Shown: one piece after another, positions 1-9,948 of the stretch
Position numbering within the stretch: position 1 is the stretch's first letter
How the letters are laid out: every line of letters starts with the position of its first letter
Assembly: GCF_027887165.1 (NCBI RefSeq)
Contig: NC_077227.1
Span: 440,313,895-440,377,894 of the forward strand
Reading direction: 5' to 3'
Length of the DNA: 64,000 bases
DNA from: Monodelphis domestica
Lineage: Eukaryota > Chordata > Mammalia > Didelphimorphia > Didelphidae
Notes under the pieces: model-generated
What the model was told of the DNA's origin: nothing
Databases searched by the model: none
Seen by the model: only the letters and a program-made list of their open reading frames with translations
Program-made: the position numbers and the translations under genes

Positions 1-66
1 TTCTGCCTTGGAACCAATACACAGTATTGATTCTAAGGTGGAAGGTAAGGGTTTGAAAAAAACATT
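1..66 (+). repeat. 3' end of tRNA-derived marsupial SINE
   Basis: The window opens inside a SINE. The end motif CTGCCTTGGAACCAATAC, then a CAGTATTGATTCTAAG block, then GGAAGGTAAGGGTTT and an A-rich tail, recurs at the 3' end of the fuller copies at 28893, 54096 and 60826. The tRNA-like 5' part lies outside the window. Confidence 0.75.
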
Positions 67-429
67 TTAAGCATTCACAAAATCACATAGGAAGTTATAA
101 AGTGGATTGAAACTGAGGTTCTCTGACTCTAAATCTAGTGTTCTATAAAAAAAAAATTAGAGACTTAATTAATTCTTGTTAAATAAATGAATGGAAGAAT
201 AAATGGTGTCCCAGTCATTTATGACAGGCAACTATATGCTCAGGAATTTTCTGACTTTGTGTTCTGAAGGTCAGAAAATGGTTAATAAAGTAGAATACTC
301 TGGGGCCTCCTTCTTCCCCTTGCTTTCTGGAAATGAATGGTAGGAGGGAAGAACTAGAGTTTATCTATGGAAGCCAAGGTTGCATTCAGAAGAAGAATTG
401 TTGATAGGGACAAAATGGCAACTTAGTTG
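67..429. other. mostly featureless; short MIR remnant
   Basis: No gene is visible. Positions about 85-147 resemble a reverse-strand MIR (the GATTGAAAC..GAGGTTCTCTGACTC block matches the MIR core read backwards). The rest is AT-rich and not recognised. Confidence 0.4.
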
Positions 430-627
430 TAATATTGCCCTTGACATCAGGAAAAGTTAGTTCCAAATTCTGCCTAAGATATTTACAAGCTGTAAGACCA
501 TGGACAAGTCACATTTTATGTACCGTGACCTCCTTGAGCGTCTATCTTTTCATTTGTAAAGTGATGATAATAATACTTGTGTTCCTGACCTTAAAGGATT
601 GCTGTGAATTTCAAAAAATAGTTAATA
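430..627 (+). repeat. MIR SINE
   Basis: Reads as a diverged MIR: CCATGGACAAGTCAC, then TTTTCATTTGTAAAGTGATGA, then GGATTGCTGTGAATTT, in the order of the MIR core and 3' part. The mariner-like MITE at 630 follows directly. Confidence 0.6.
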
Positions 628-629
628 TA

Positions 630-719
630 CAGCATATCCCAAAAATCTTAGTGTAGTTTTAAACTTTAATAAAAAGTTTTAAAAGTTTAAAACTACACTA
701 AAACCTTTGGGATACCTTA
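630..719. mobile_element. mariner-type palindromic MITE, 90 bp
   Basis: Two arms of about 35 bp (633-667 and 682-715) are near-perfect inverted repeats around a 13-bp spacer. The arms share ATCCCAAA near the tip and TTAGTGTAGTTTTAAACTTT near the spacer. TA dinucleotides flank both ends (628-629, 720-721), the target preference of Tc1/mariner elements. It is too short to encode anything. A relative lies at 27072. Confidence 0.65.
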
Positions 720-762
720 TATGTGAATCACTGTATAATCCTCAAAGTGCAATAAAAATTCC

Positions 763-880
763 AGCTACTGCTGCTGCTACTGCTTCTGGTGGTAGTGGTG
801 GTGGTGGTGGTATGGGTGGTAATAGTAGTTACAGTAGCAGCAGTAGTAGTAATAGAGGTAGTAGTAGTAGTAGTAGTAGT
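763..880 (+). repeat. trinucleotide microsatellite (GGT/AGT)n
   Basis: Imperfect runs of CTG, GGT and AGT triplets. They give a spurious open frame rich in Gly and Ser. It lies just after the mariner-type MITE. Confidence 0.85.
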
Positions 881-885
881 CTCAT

Positions 886-1436
886 TGTAATTTTTTCAGG
901 GACCAAAACATAAATTTATAGAAGTATCCCAAACTTTCAGATTACTTGCCATTTTCCCATCATAATCAACCCCAAATTTTCAGTTTGACCTTTTAAGCCC
1001 CTCTATGATCATTGAATCACCACAGAATGTTAGTGGAAGTGACCAGTCCAATTTGTCTATTATCCAGGTGAAAATACCAAAAGACAGAAAGAAAATGACT
1101 TGCCAATGGTTACATCACTAGTAATTCTCAGAGCCAGGTACCATGATTTAGCCATTTCTAACCTTTTCTTCAAGTGTTCTCTCCCCAAGTTCTTGATGCT
1201 TCAACTAAATAAGAATAACCTTTCATTTTGTCTTGTGTGTACCTGAAAAAAAATGGGCTGTGGTGAACTTGAGTTCAATTCCTGGTAAAATCTGAATTCT
1301 ATTATTAAATGGTCTGTGAGCATTTACAAAGAGAAGTAGTGATCACAAAAAGTCAGTATTGCATTATCATTAGCTTATCATACTAGAATAACTTCATTTT
1401 CTCTATACTTAGGGGTGGATTGGTAGATCGAAGAAA
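886..1436. other. no gene; MIR/L3-like remnant
   Basis: About 1015-1160 resembles a reverse-oriented MIR-like SINE (CACAGAATGTTAG.. then GACTTGCCAATGGTTACATC). The remainder shows no recognisable feature. Confidence 0.35.
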
Positions 1437-1978
1437 TGTCACAGACTACTTAGTAACAATATTGATACAGCATGGGACCAAAATCCCTTTTCCACGTCCC
1501 CAATCCCTACCAAGACCAATGGCAATCCCCCATTCCCTTGTACCTGCTGGAACGCCAGAACAAAGCAAGTAGTTCTACTTCATAGGACACTGTTACTTTC
1601 CATGCTTTGACCTGGCAAATCTATGATGGATTGATGTCCTGGACTTATACTATCTGTACCATACTAAGGACTATACAAGCCTGGGAACCAAACCCTACCC
1701 CCACCCCCAAAGCCAATCCCCTTAGGGACATCCAATCATCTGGACACAAGTACCACTTTGACCAATAGGGCCAATTCAGGTTACCTCATCCCAGACCTCC
1801 ACTCTATAAAAGATTGCCCTCTCCTTCACCCAAGTGGAGACCTTAGCCATCTACTGGTTGCAGGCTCCTCCCTTGTTCACTTCCTCTCCCCCACCCCCTT
1901 CCCACAATAAAACCTTGCTATATAACTCAATCTCTCTGTCTCATTAGTTTCAGTTCAGACCACTGTCAGCCACTGACA
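1437..1978 (+). mobile_element. ERV LTR, probably solo
   Basis: Promoter-like signals in LTR order: a CCAAT box (1762-1766), TATAAAA (1805-1811), about 95 bp later a polyadenylation signal AATAAA (1906-1911), then a short U5-like part. It begins TGTCACAG and may end ACTGACA (CA). No coding sequence or primer-binding site follows, so it looks solo. No convincing 4-bp target duplication was found, so both edges are approximate. C-rich composition differs from its flanks. Confidence 0.6.
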
Positions 1979-2214
1979 AATATCTTTATACTCTCCTTGT
2001 TGACTAACTAGGTTACTGGGGACTTACTAGGTTGCTTGGTAGGTCAGGATAAATAACAGTAGGTTTCCATGGAACTGGAACCCAGTCTAGCTAATCGTTT
2101 CATAGTCTTTCTTGGCAGCCTGGAGCTAATTGTCACTGGAGAAAAGAGAGCTGGTGACTTAATTCACACTAAAGTGGAAAGGGCATAATGTATAACTTCT
2201 CTTGGGACCTTTTC
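1979..2214. other. nothing recognised
   Basis: Unique-looking sequence downstream of the LTR, with no open frame or repeat I can name. Confidence 0.4.
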
Positions 2215-2545
2215 CTTCTTTCTTTTACAGCACAGTTTTCTTTAATCTTCCAATTAAATCCTCACTTGATGTATTTTGTTTTTCTATCATCTACATTTGC
2301 AGTATATCCCTTCCCCAAAAGAAAACTATTCTTTACAACAAAGGATAAAAAGGAAATAAAAAGAAAAAAGCAGTTCATTAAAACTAATCAACCTATCAAC
2401 CAACCAATGATATACTTTGGGGCATGTTTCATGCTCACAATCCTCCACCTCTGCAAAGTGAGCAGGTCAACACTTTTTCTTCTTTCTTCTTAAAGTTCAA
2501 ACAATCATTATTATTTGTTCGCTTTGCTTCATTTTATTTGTTTTT
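2215..2545 (-). repeat. L1 3'-end type fragment
   Basis: The string of A-rich AAAGGATAAAAAGGAAATAAAAAG, then CAACCTATCAACCAACC, then CCACCTCTGCAAAGTGAGCAGG resembles an old marsupial L1 3' untranslated region read on the reverse strand. The 56735-57010 segment looks like the same family. Confidence 0.4.
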
Positions 2546-2555
2546 GTTAATATTG

Positions 2556-2699
2556 TTATTTCCTAAAGAGCTAGACAGTATAGTAGAGAGCTAGATATAC
2601 TCGTTTTTGTGACCCTGGACAAATCACTTAATTTTCTGTTCCACAGTTTCATCATGTGTTAAATAGGGATTATGATAACACCTACTTCATAGGGTTATG

Positions 2700-2732
<33 letters not shown>

Positions 2733-2756
2733 GACACCTTGCAAACATTAAAGCAA
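2556..2756 (+). repeat. MIR SINE with internal (TA)n
   Basis: GTGACCCTGGACAAATCACTTAAT, then AGTTTCATCATGTGTTAAATAGGGAT, then a CATAGGG step are MIR core and 3' features. A (TA)n run expanded at 2700-2733, just before the CTTGCAAACATTAAAGC end. Confidence 0.65.
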
Positions 2757-3110
2757 TATGTGTATTACTATTGTTTTTGTTTACATTGTTGAAATCCTTG
2801 TGTATATTGTTTCTTTGCCTCTGTTTGCTTCACTTTGTAACAGTTTTTCTGACTTCCAAAGCTTCTTTGTATTCCTCATATTCATTATTTCTTATTCCAC
2901 AGAAATGTTAAATTCTATTCACAAGCCACATATGGTTTAGCCATTTTCTTATCAATGGAATGGATTTGGCTTCCAGTTCTTAGAAACTATAAAAAGTGCT
3001 GCTTTAAATATTTTAGTGAACATGAAACCTATTTTTGGTCTCCTTGGGTAATTTTTAATTCCTTTGTTAGCATAATTCTAAATTCTTGGGAGCACTTTCA
3101 TTTTCAGAGG
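2757..3110 (-). repeat. old L1 fragment, ORF2 C-terminus/3' side
   Basis: Read on the reverse strand it matches the L1 region just upstream of the stop of ORF2: a CAATGGAATGGATTTGGCTTCCAGTTCTT block and AAAAGTGCTGCTTTAAATATT, both seen in diverged form in the better L1 at 43141. Too decayed to translate. Confidence 0.5.
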
Positions 3111-3375
3111 ATAGTCCTAGAGAGAATATCTTAACAGAGAGGAATGCGTTTCTAAAGATGTATTTTTTTTTCATTAGAACACAATGGGGGGGGGGAATGG
3201 GTGATAGAGATGAGAGAAAGGAAAGTAGAGATTTTTAAAATATGCCATATAGATGACTGGCTAATCATATTCAGTTTGGGGCTTACAAATAAGAGTTCAT
3301 TTCTAGAACAAAAGGGATTTTCAGACCCATTGAACAAATCAGACAATATTGATACAATAGACCTTTTAATTTGAG

Positions 3376-3684
3376 ATGTTTAAGGAAGGGTATGGGGCTA
3401 AACTGGAAGCATCCAAGAGAACACGACAACAAAGGGAAAGAGCATAGAAAAAAGAAGTGGGTCAGCCCAATAATCTACTAAAACCTGCGGTTGTGACTGA
3501 TACCTCCAAATGGACAATGGAAAAGGATGCATTCCATAAAGTCATCAGGGAGTTTCAGGCCTTGGTGGAAGAAGAAATCCATGAGGATTTTTTAAGCAAC
3601 TTCTCTGTCTCGGTACATGGTTACACCAAGTTCTTTCTGAGAATCCTGGGTTCATTTTTCATCCAGCTCCTGGCACCCAATTGA
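3376..3684 (+). pseudogene. protein-like remnant, one in-frame stop
   Basis: An ATG at 3376 opens a frame that runs to 3684 with a single TAG at 3445-3447. The 24 codons before the stop are Lys/Arg-rich; after it about 75 codons read like ordinary protein, with an acidic helix-like stretch (FQALVEEEIHEDFL) and then a hydrophobic tail. I do not recognise the family. No splice signals are convincing. It could be a decayed retrocopy, a transposon remnant, or chance. Confidence 0.25.
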
Positions 3685-3739
3685 TATGTAGGTATTTCCT
3701 AAGAAGGAAAGGAATCCCACTCTGTTAGGTATGATTCAT

Positions 3740-3912
3740 TTTATATTTCTGAGGTCAGAGGCAGAGAATTGTCCATCAGCCCATGTTCCAACCAAAGGAC
3801 AAGGTAAACAGAAGGGAATTTGTCCTAGTTCACATACTAATAAATATCCAAGGCAGAATTTCAACCCAACTCTTCCTGATTCAAACTGATTGTCCCTATA
3901 CCCTGCTATGAG
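3740..3912 (-). repeat. MIR-like SINE remnant
   Basis: The string TCACATACTAATAAATATCC, then TTTCAACCCAACTCTTCCTG, then a CCCTATACC end matches a MIR read on the reverse strand. Confidence 0.5.
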
Positions 3913-3996
3913 GGGGAGTTCACCAATATATGTCATCTGCTCTGCTCATTAATGAAAATTTTGTTTAGCCTCTTCCTTCCATCTGGCTTTATATTC

Positions 3997-4615
3997 TGTC
4001 AGTCAACAAACATTTTTTCTATATTAAGGAGTCAACTCGGTGATTCAGTGGAAAGAGCATTAGGCTTGGGGTCAGGAAGACTCGAATCCAGCTATGTCTT
4101 CAGACCCTCACTAGCTGGATGACCATGGGCAAATCACCTAACCTGTTTGCCTTAATACACTGGAAAAAGAAATGACAAACCACTCCTTGCCAAATATCTT
4201 TACCAAGAAAACCCCATGGACAGTACTGGTGTGCTGTGACCCACAGAGTCACTAAGTCAGACATGACTGGATAACTGTACAACAACAGAACATATAACAA
4301 GAACTGTGCTAAGTGCTGGAGATATAAAGTAAGGCAAAGTATAGTCCCTGTTCTCAGGGGTTGGGGGGAGAGACTACATGGAAACAACTATAAAACAAAA
4401 GCTACATACAGGAAAATTGGAGAAAGTCAATAGAAGGCGGGTACTCTCATTAAGGGGGATCAGGAAAGACTCTCTGTAGAAGATAGAATTTTAGCTGGAA
4501 CTTGAAGAAGGTCAGGAAAGCCAGGAGGCTCAAGATGAGGAAGGAGAGAGTTCCAGGCATGAGGGAAAATAGGAAAATGCCAGGCAAAATATCCAGAGGC
4601 AGGAGATGGACTTTA
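3997..4615 (-). repeat. L2 LINE 3' end, split by a SINE
   Basis: Starts with CAGTCAACAAACATTT, the reverse complement of the L2 tail, is interrupted by the SINE at 4026-4288, and resumes with AACTGTGCTAAGTGCTGGAGATA through GACTTGAAGAAGGTCAGG-type sequence near 4500. This is the L2 C-terminal/3' region in reverse. The ORF seen at 4502 is a shadow. Confidence 0.7.
4026..4288 (+). repeat. MON1/MIR-like CORE-SINE, full length
   Basis: A tRNA-like head (GTGATTCAGTGGAAAGAGCA, B-box-like TCGAATCCAG), then a MIR-like core, then the tail GCCAAGAAAACCCC in diverged form, AGTCAGACATGACTGG and an ACAACAAC end. Same family as the copies at 59997 (+) and 27836, 33437, 46088 and 62043 (-). It sits inside the L2 at 3997-4615. 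Confidence 0.75.
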
Positions 4616-5389
4616 AAAAAAAAAACTTACCTCATAAATATCTGGGTGGCTCTTTTTTCCTGCTCATCCTTGCATGATTTGTCAAAAAATGTATAAAAGC
4701 CACCAATAGTCTTCAGTATTTTTTATGTGTCACAAAGAAATCATTTTCCAGTTGCCTCCCTAAATGTGCTGTTGTGCAAGTCTCTCAAGCATCCTTTCCC
4801 GTTGTTATCATCAGAGATTTTAAAATGGGTCTGTGCACAGCACTGGTCCTTGGAACAACAGAATCATCCAATTAAAACTTGTTTTTCTTGACTGTCCTTT
4901 CTTTTCTCTTCAGAGTAACTAAGAGACAATATGTTACAAGAGTTGTTGAGGTTTTTTGTTTTTTCTGGTTATGTATCTGATTGTTGTTTCACTGAATAAC
5001 TATGATGTGTTCCCTTCATCTACATCCCTCACCTGCTTTCCTAATCATTTCACTAGCATTAGTTTTCAGAGTCCTGGGAATTCCAGAAGCAAAACTGAAT
5101 ATTGGGTTTGAGTTGAGAAGGCTCTGAACTCTGGTATATTGCTTCAAAAAAGATAGCAGAAGCCCTAGTGCCATTAAAGGAGCTGCTTCTCATGCATGCC
5201 TATGTGATTGCCTCAGAGGAAACCTGGCTAGAGCATGCATACAAGGAATCTACCACCTGCTGGTTCTCAAGCTTCAAAAAGAAGTGACTGAGTCCCCAAT
5301 AGACTGGGAGTGAAATTAGAAAAAAACGAAGACTCAGAAAACCCCAGGTATGAGATTTGTAACCCTCGCCTAGAGGCCATACTCCTCAT
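4616..5389. other. unique sequence, no gene
   Basis: No repeat or gene is recognised. An isolated acceptor-like pyrimidine tract ends near 4914, but all frames after it stop at once. Confidence 0.4.
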
Positions 5390-5545
5390 CCAATTTAAAT
5401 GGCTTAGACTTCAGTGTAATGCTGAACTCAGAACATTTGCACATGATAAAATTACTTGTCTAAAGTCACATACTTAGTAAGGGGCATGATATGGACCCAG
5501 ATCTTTTTAATCTTCCTAACTCCTACAACTAATAAAAGTAAAACA
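5390..5545 (-). repeat. MIR-like SINE remnant
   Basis: The block ATTACTTGTCTAAAGTCACA, then GTAAGGGGCATGATATGGACCC, reads as a diverged reverse-strand MIR core. Confidence 0.45.
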
Positions 5546-5547
5546 AA

Positions 5548-5697
5548 AAACAAAAAGCTTTACCTTCTGTCTTAGAATGGATACTAAATATGTCCAGGAT
5601 CACACAGCAAGGAAGTATCTGAGGGCAGATTTGAACCCAGGACCTCCCTTCTTTAGGCCTGGCTCCCTATCTATTAAGTCACTGAGAAGGCCCCCTA
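5548..5697 (-). repeat. tRNA-derived SINE with internal deletion
   Basis: Starts with the reverse-complement tail (TTTACCTTCTGTCTTAGAAT), jumps to the core (AGGATCACACAGCAAGGAAG) and ends with the reversed tRNA-like head (CCAGGACCTCCC, AGGCCTGGCTC). About 50 bp of the usual middle is missing. Confidence 0.7.
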
Positions 5698-6290
5698 ATA
5701 AGATTTTGCTAAGAATATTCTGTGTGCCAGGTATCATGCTAGAAATGTTGGAGTTACAGAGACAAAAAATAATAATATTTTTGGTGGTGATGATGATGTA
5801 AAAACAGTTTATACTTTCAAAGAGCTTACATTTCAAATCTAACATTCAGGTCACTTAACTGTGTTTATTAGTAATCATCCCTCACATTTCTCATATTTAT
5901 AATAGAGAGTACTTTGAATTGATAAAATACTGTCCTCAAAAAAATTCCTAAGAATTTTTTTTTCTATTTTATAGATAAAGAAATTAAGGTACATTGAGTC
6001 AAACCAACTTGCCCATAGTCTTATAACTTGTTCTCCAGTTTTATAGTTTATCTGGACACATGAAGCATCAGAAGAGGGAAGAAATCAGGGAAGGTTTTGT
6101 GAAAGAAGGAAATGCTCTGGATCATAGAATGTTATAGACCATAGTATATTCTTAAGGTAGTGTATCAGTCAATCAACAAATATTTATTAAGCACATACTA
6201 AATGCCACGGACTGTGCTAGATACTAAGGATTAAAAGATAAAAATTAAGTAGCCCACACTCTCAAAGATCTTATATTCTATCAGTTCAGA
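5698..6290 (-). repeat. L2 and MIR fragments, reverse strand
   Basis: 5700-5850 and 6160-6290 match the L2 3' end read backwards (GTGCCAGGTATCATGCTAG; CAATCAACAAATATTTATTAAGC). About 5880-6040 resembles a reversed MIR (TTATAGATAAAGAAATTAAGG). The pieces may be one broken L2 with a MIR inside. Confidence 0.5.
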
Positions 6291-6553
6291 TTTCTGCTTC
6301 ACATGGGTATCATTTAATATTTATTTTATTTTTTTCAATAAATTCTCTAATGTTTCATCGTAGTGAGGGTTAACCTGGAATTTTGTAGGTTATGCCAGAA
6401 GGGCAAAAGCTTTGGCAATTTTCTATAACCCATCCAAAGATGAAATTTCTCTTGCCTCAGGTCCATCCTGGATCAGTTATCCAACCTGAGTTTGACTTCC
6501 AGTTTTGCCATTTACTTGGTCTTGGTTTCCTCATCTACAAAAGGGGATGTCAG
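6291..6553 (+). other. unrecognised, then MIR fragment at the ERV-A edge
   Basis: About 6480-6553 (GGTTTCCTCATCTACAAAAG) is a MIR that appears to continue after the provirus at 10292 (AATGAGGTAAGTATAAATAAAGC). This supports ERV-A having inserted into a MIR. Confidence 0.45.
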
Positions 6554-6911
6554 TGTAAAAATGGAGACTTGAATCCAGGACTCCAGTCCTCAGAAGTCCT
6601 TGCTCATTTCCCAGAGTGCTTTGTAATCGCACTGAATTCTCACCTGGGCCAAGATAGAGATGGGGTATTTAACCTGATTGGAAAGGCTTCTGGGGCTCTC
6701 TCTTTTCTTTCCTGTTTCCTCTTGCAAGCAGATGGGTCTTTCATGATGTAGGTGAGGTTGTCTAGGCCTCTCTCTGGCCTAGACACATGCTTTTCTTACT
6801 TGTATATTCTTAAGTTCTTAATCTTAAATAAACCTCTAAAAATATAATACTCCTTGCAGAGAGAAACTAATTTCTACCTGCCTCAGTTTCCCTAAAATTT
6901 TAACTGTTACA
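6554..6911 (+). repeat. ERV-A 5' LTR
   Basis: 358 bp, TG..CA. Contains a TATA-like TATTTAA, a perfect 9-bp hairpin GTCTAGGCC/GGCCTAGAC with a 7-nt loop (6760-6784), and AATAAA at 6827-6832. The first 100 and last 140 bases closely match the 3' LTR; the middle does not (see findings). Confidence 0.85.
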
Positions 6912-6935
6912 GTTTTGGTGACCACTAGATTGGAT
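6912..6935 (+). other. primer-binding-site-like motif of ERV-A
   Basis: Five bases after the 5' LTR lies TGGTGACC (6916-6923), which equals the first eight bases of a tRNA-Trp-type primer site; the following bases do not continue the match well. The assignment is tentative because the site has decayed. Confidence 0.4.
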
Positions 6936-6979
6936 GAGAACTTCTCAAATTTTTTAGCCTAGAAATTTTTTTAAGCCAT

Positions 6980-7403
6980 GTTTCTACAAGATGCTTTTTT
7001 TAGAAAACCATCTTGATCAGCTCCTGCTGGCAGCCATCCCCTTTGGACCTTCTTGATTCAATATCGATCACCTGGTCCTGCCCCTGCCCACCCCAGCTGA
7101 CTGCTCTGGCTCTTGGCCCTGCTTTCCTGCGTTCCAGCCACCTGCTCCAGACCGGTTTGCTGTTTGACATAGATTGCAGCTCACCTGCCCACCCCGGCTG
7201 CCCACTCCTGCCCTGGCTGCTGCTCCTGGTTTCTCTCTCACTCACCTGGTCCCTGTTCAACCCAGATCCTTCAAGCAGATCGCTCAGGACTCATTTCTTT
7301 CAGCTGGTAAAAAACAGGGGTATTGACCATGTGGGCAGATGGTAGGAGGGGAGAGAGACAAGAGGGAAAGAAGAAAGGTTTTTCTAAACAGGAACTTAAA
7401 AAC
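6980..7403 (+). other. GC-rich leader region of ERV-A
   Basis: Positions about 7015-7290 are much richer in G+C than their surroundings (repeated CTGCCC, CACCTG and CCCAGC words). A good splice acceptor, CATTTCTTTCAG, ends at 7300. The open frames on both strands here have no recognisable domain. In retroviruses this position holds the untranslated leader and packaging region; here that is inference. Confidence 0.4.
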
Positions 7404-7508
7404 ATGGCTATTTTACAAGGATATCTTTTAATTGCATTGATCCTTTTATTGACTTCACCTGTGTGTCAGGGAGGAGATTCAGCTCCCTACAACCATTTAG
7501 CTAACTAT
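7404..7508 (+). pseudogene. env-leader-like ORF fragment in ERV-A
   Basis: The frame starting at the internal Met reads as a signal peptide: a short polar start, about 14 hydrophobic residues (LLIALILLLTSPV), and a small-residue cleavage-like site (CQGG). About 35 codons then run straight into the SINE at 7509, which breaks it. Upstream at 7300 is a splice acceptor, as expected for a retroviral env message. No surface or transmembrane domain is recognisable beyond the SINE. It could instead be chance hydrophobic coding. Confidence 0.35.
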
Positions 7509-7688
7509 GGGGAGAAAACTATGTGGCTCAGTGAATTGAGAGCCAGGCCTAGAGACAGGAGGCCCTGGGTTGGAATCTGGCCTCAGACACTTCATGGCGG
7601 GGTGGCCCTGAGCAGATTGCTTGGACCTCATTGCTTACCCCTTATCAATTTGCCTTTGGACAATAGACATCTAAATGGATAAAAAAAA
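7509..7688 (+). repeat. tRNA-derived SINE inside ERV-A
   Basis: GTGGCTCAGTGAATTGAGAG, then GGCCCTGGGTTGGAATCTGG, then CCTCAGACACTTC, a shortened tail and an A-run. It interrupts the env-leader-like frame, so it is younger than the provirus. Confidence 0.75.
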
Positions 7689-9948
7689 CCCAAGCAACTT
7701 TAAAGACTGGAGGTTATATATTTTAAGGCATTTCAGACTCCAATGGTTTATAAAAAATCTCTGTATTCTATTGCATTTTATTGATTGCTTTGTTTAAGGT
7801 TTAACTTTGTGATTTTAAGTTCATATATTATTGCATTCAATATTATTCTGTTACACTGAATCATTTTAATGTACTTGAGTTTTGACTATTGTTAAATTCT
7901 GTTGCTTTCCCCCTATAACCATATTGAACAAATATCATTGTAATTAAGCCCATATATGAAAAAAACAAACAGATTTTCTATTTTTGCCTTTGTAAATTAT
8001 CACATAGAGGATAGATGGACTTCAGAACTGGTTACAATGGCTATAACAACCTTTGAAAAATTTAATGTGCTAAATATCTCAACTGATTTTAAGGGTTTTT
8101 TAAACATGATTTTTAAATATTTTCTTAACAATCTCTGGTCATTTTTGCCTGCCCTTACAACGAGGTAAGGCCCATTCTAGTAGCTGAAGTGAAATACATT
8201 TTATAACCCCCAATGTTCCTGCATTTCTAAATATGTGAATGGAAGTTGGGGCAGTTAATCTCAGGGCATTTGTACCCCTAAAAGCCTCCAAAAAAGGAGC
8301 GCCCTTCTTCATTTATACTCTTTAGCTCACTACTTTACTTCCACCAGAAGGACATCTAGAATTCTTGATGATGTTCTAAACCCAAAATGAGTTTTACTTT
8401 GTTTAAAAATATGTTTTATTACCAAGGTTGAAAGATTGCTATGTTTGTAAAAACTTGTGACTAATATCCATTGGTTCATAGGCTTTTAAATGCCATACAG
8501 CAACTCGTAATAAAAATGATTGTGTGTTTGTTTGCTATTGTAATTAATTGGGTATAGAGAATTTTGGGGATATTGATACTATTGATACAAATAACTACAT
8601 ATTTGTACTACTGTTCAATTCATTTGCTCATAGTCATATTTGATCATGGCCAGATATGAAGAGGAAATGGATCTCATTTTTGGTGAGAAAGCCTTGCATT
8701 CTGTATTTTCTTAGCTGACACAGTGTGTCAATGATTATAAGCTACATTTTTTTATTTTTAAAGCTCTTTTATTATTATATTTTTCTTGCATGTGCAATAT
8801 ACTATTTCAGCTTTTTTTAATTTTTTCTCTCCTTTTTATATTTGAAGCACATGTCACCAGCATTAAGGTTTTTTTTTAACTTTTTGACTTTTCAGTACTA
8901 TAAGTTTAAAATACATTTGTTAATGCATGCCCCAAAAGCTAGAGACTATAAAAATGATGCCACTAATTATTTTTTTAAAATATGGGACTTTGCTTAATGA
9001 TTCTGTCTGATTACAGGACAAGATATACACAAAAGAGCCATTGCACAATGCCAAAGAAGCACAAAGCTAACTGCATAGTGCCAGTTGAGCACAAGGTCAA
9101 AGAGACCAACCAATCCTGGTGGGATTGATGTAACTTTGAGCCTAGACAAAGAGGACCTGAATGTATTTGGGGTTCGAGGTTGTGGCTGTTTAACATGTGT
9201 TAAAGGCAGGTCTTCCTTGTTCCACATTCTACCAAATATCTCAAACTTGTCTCCTACTTGGCTCCTATAATCTGGTCCCTTTTCTGCCTTTCATAGTGTA
9301 GTACCTTTCTGTAGTCCTGGCTACTGACTGGGTAAATGCATCATTTTTTACATCATTTTGATTGGGCCCTGATTCAAGGACCTGTTATAGATTTATTTTT
9401 CCTTTACTTAGAATTTTTACACATAAGACTTTGATAGTCTGTATTTTCATCCAGTATTTTCTTTTTTATTTGGATTTTTCTGATATCTTTTTAATATCTC
9501 TTGCCAATTGATTCATATACCTCATAATTCAGCCATGCATCCCTAAGTGATCCTGGTATTTTTCAATCACCCTCTTAATGGGGGAATGTAAAAATATCAT
9601 TATTTAAATTGCAAAGTTTAAATTCCTTTTTAGAAGAATTTTAGGTAAAGAAAGATTCTACCTCTCTGAATCCAGAAACTGACTGTTGGAGAAGATACCA
9701 TGAAGAAGCCTCCAGACCACAAGCTGCACAAAAATGAACTTTGGGTGTGGTTGATTGAACATTTATTTGTATGTATACTTTCATGCCAAAGGGGACTGAC
9801 CCCTAACTGGCTTTTTGTCAATGCGTCCAGCAATTATTGGTTTTGTTTTGTTTTTTCTCTTATTCTCAAATTATTGTAATCTTTAAATTGATTATGTTTT
9901 TATGATCCTTTGGAGAAGTTCTTCTTCCCAGAGGATCAAACAGAGAAA
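7689..9948 (+). other. ERV-A noncoding 3' interior
   Basis: AT-rich with many stops. Blocks at about 8900-9060 (GCCCCAAAAGCTAGAGACTAT, AATATGGGACT) and 9650-9845 (ATGAACTTTGGGTGTGGTTG, TGCCAAAGGGGACTG, GGCTTTTTGTCAATG) match ERV-B at about 39240-39400 and 39990-40190 in the same order. No polypurine tract of standard form is visible next to the 3' LTR. Confidence 0.6.

Noticed and set aside
763..880. Gly/Ser-rich open frame
   Set aside because: Product of a triplet microsatellite.
4914..4955. Acceptor-like tract ending TCTTCAG
   Set aside because: Stops appear in all frames within a few codons and no donor suits it.
7000..7345. Overlapping open frames of about 86 and 110 codons on both strands of the ERV-A leader
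   Set aside because: G+C-rich DNA keeps several frames open by chance; no domain is recognisable.
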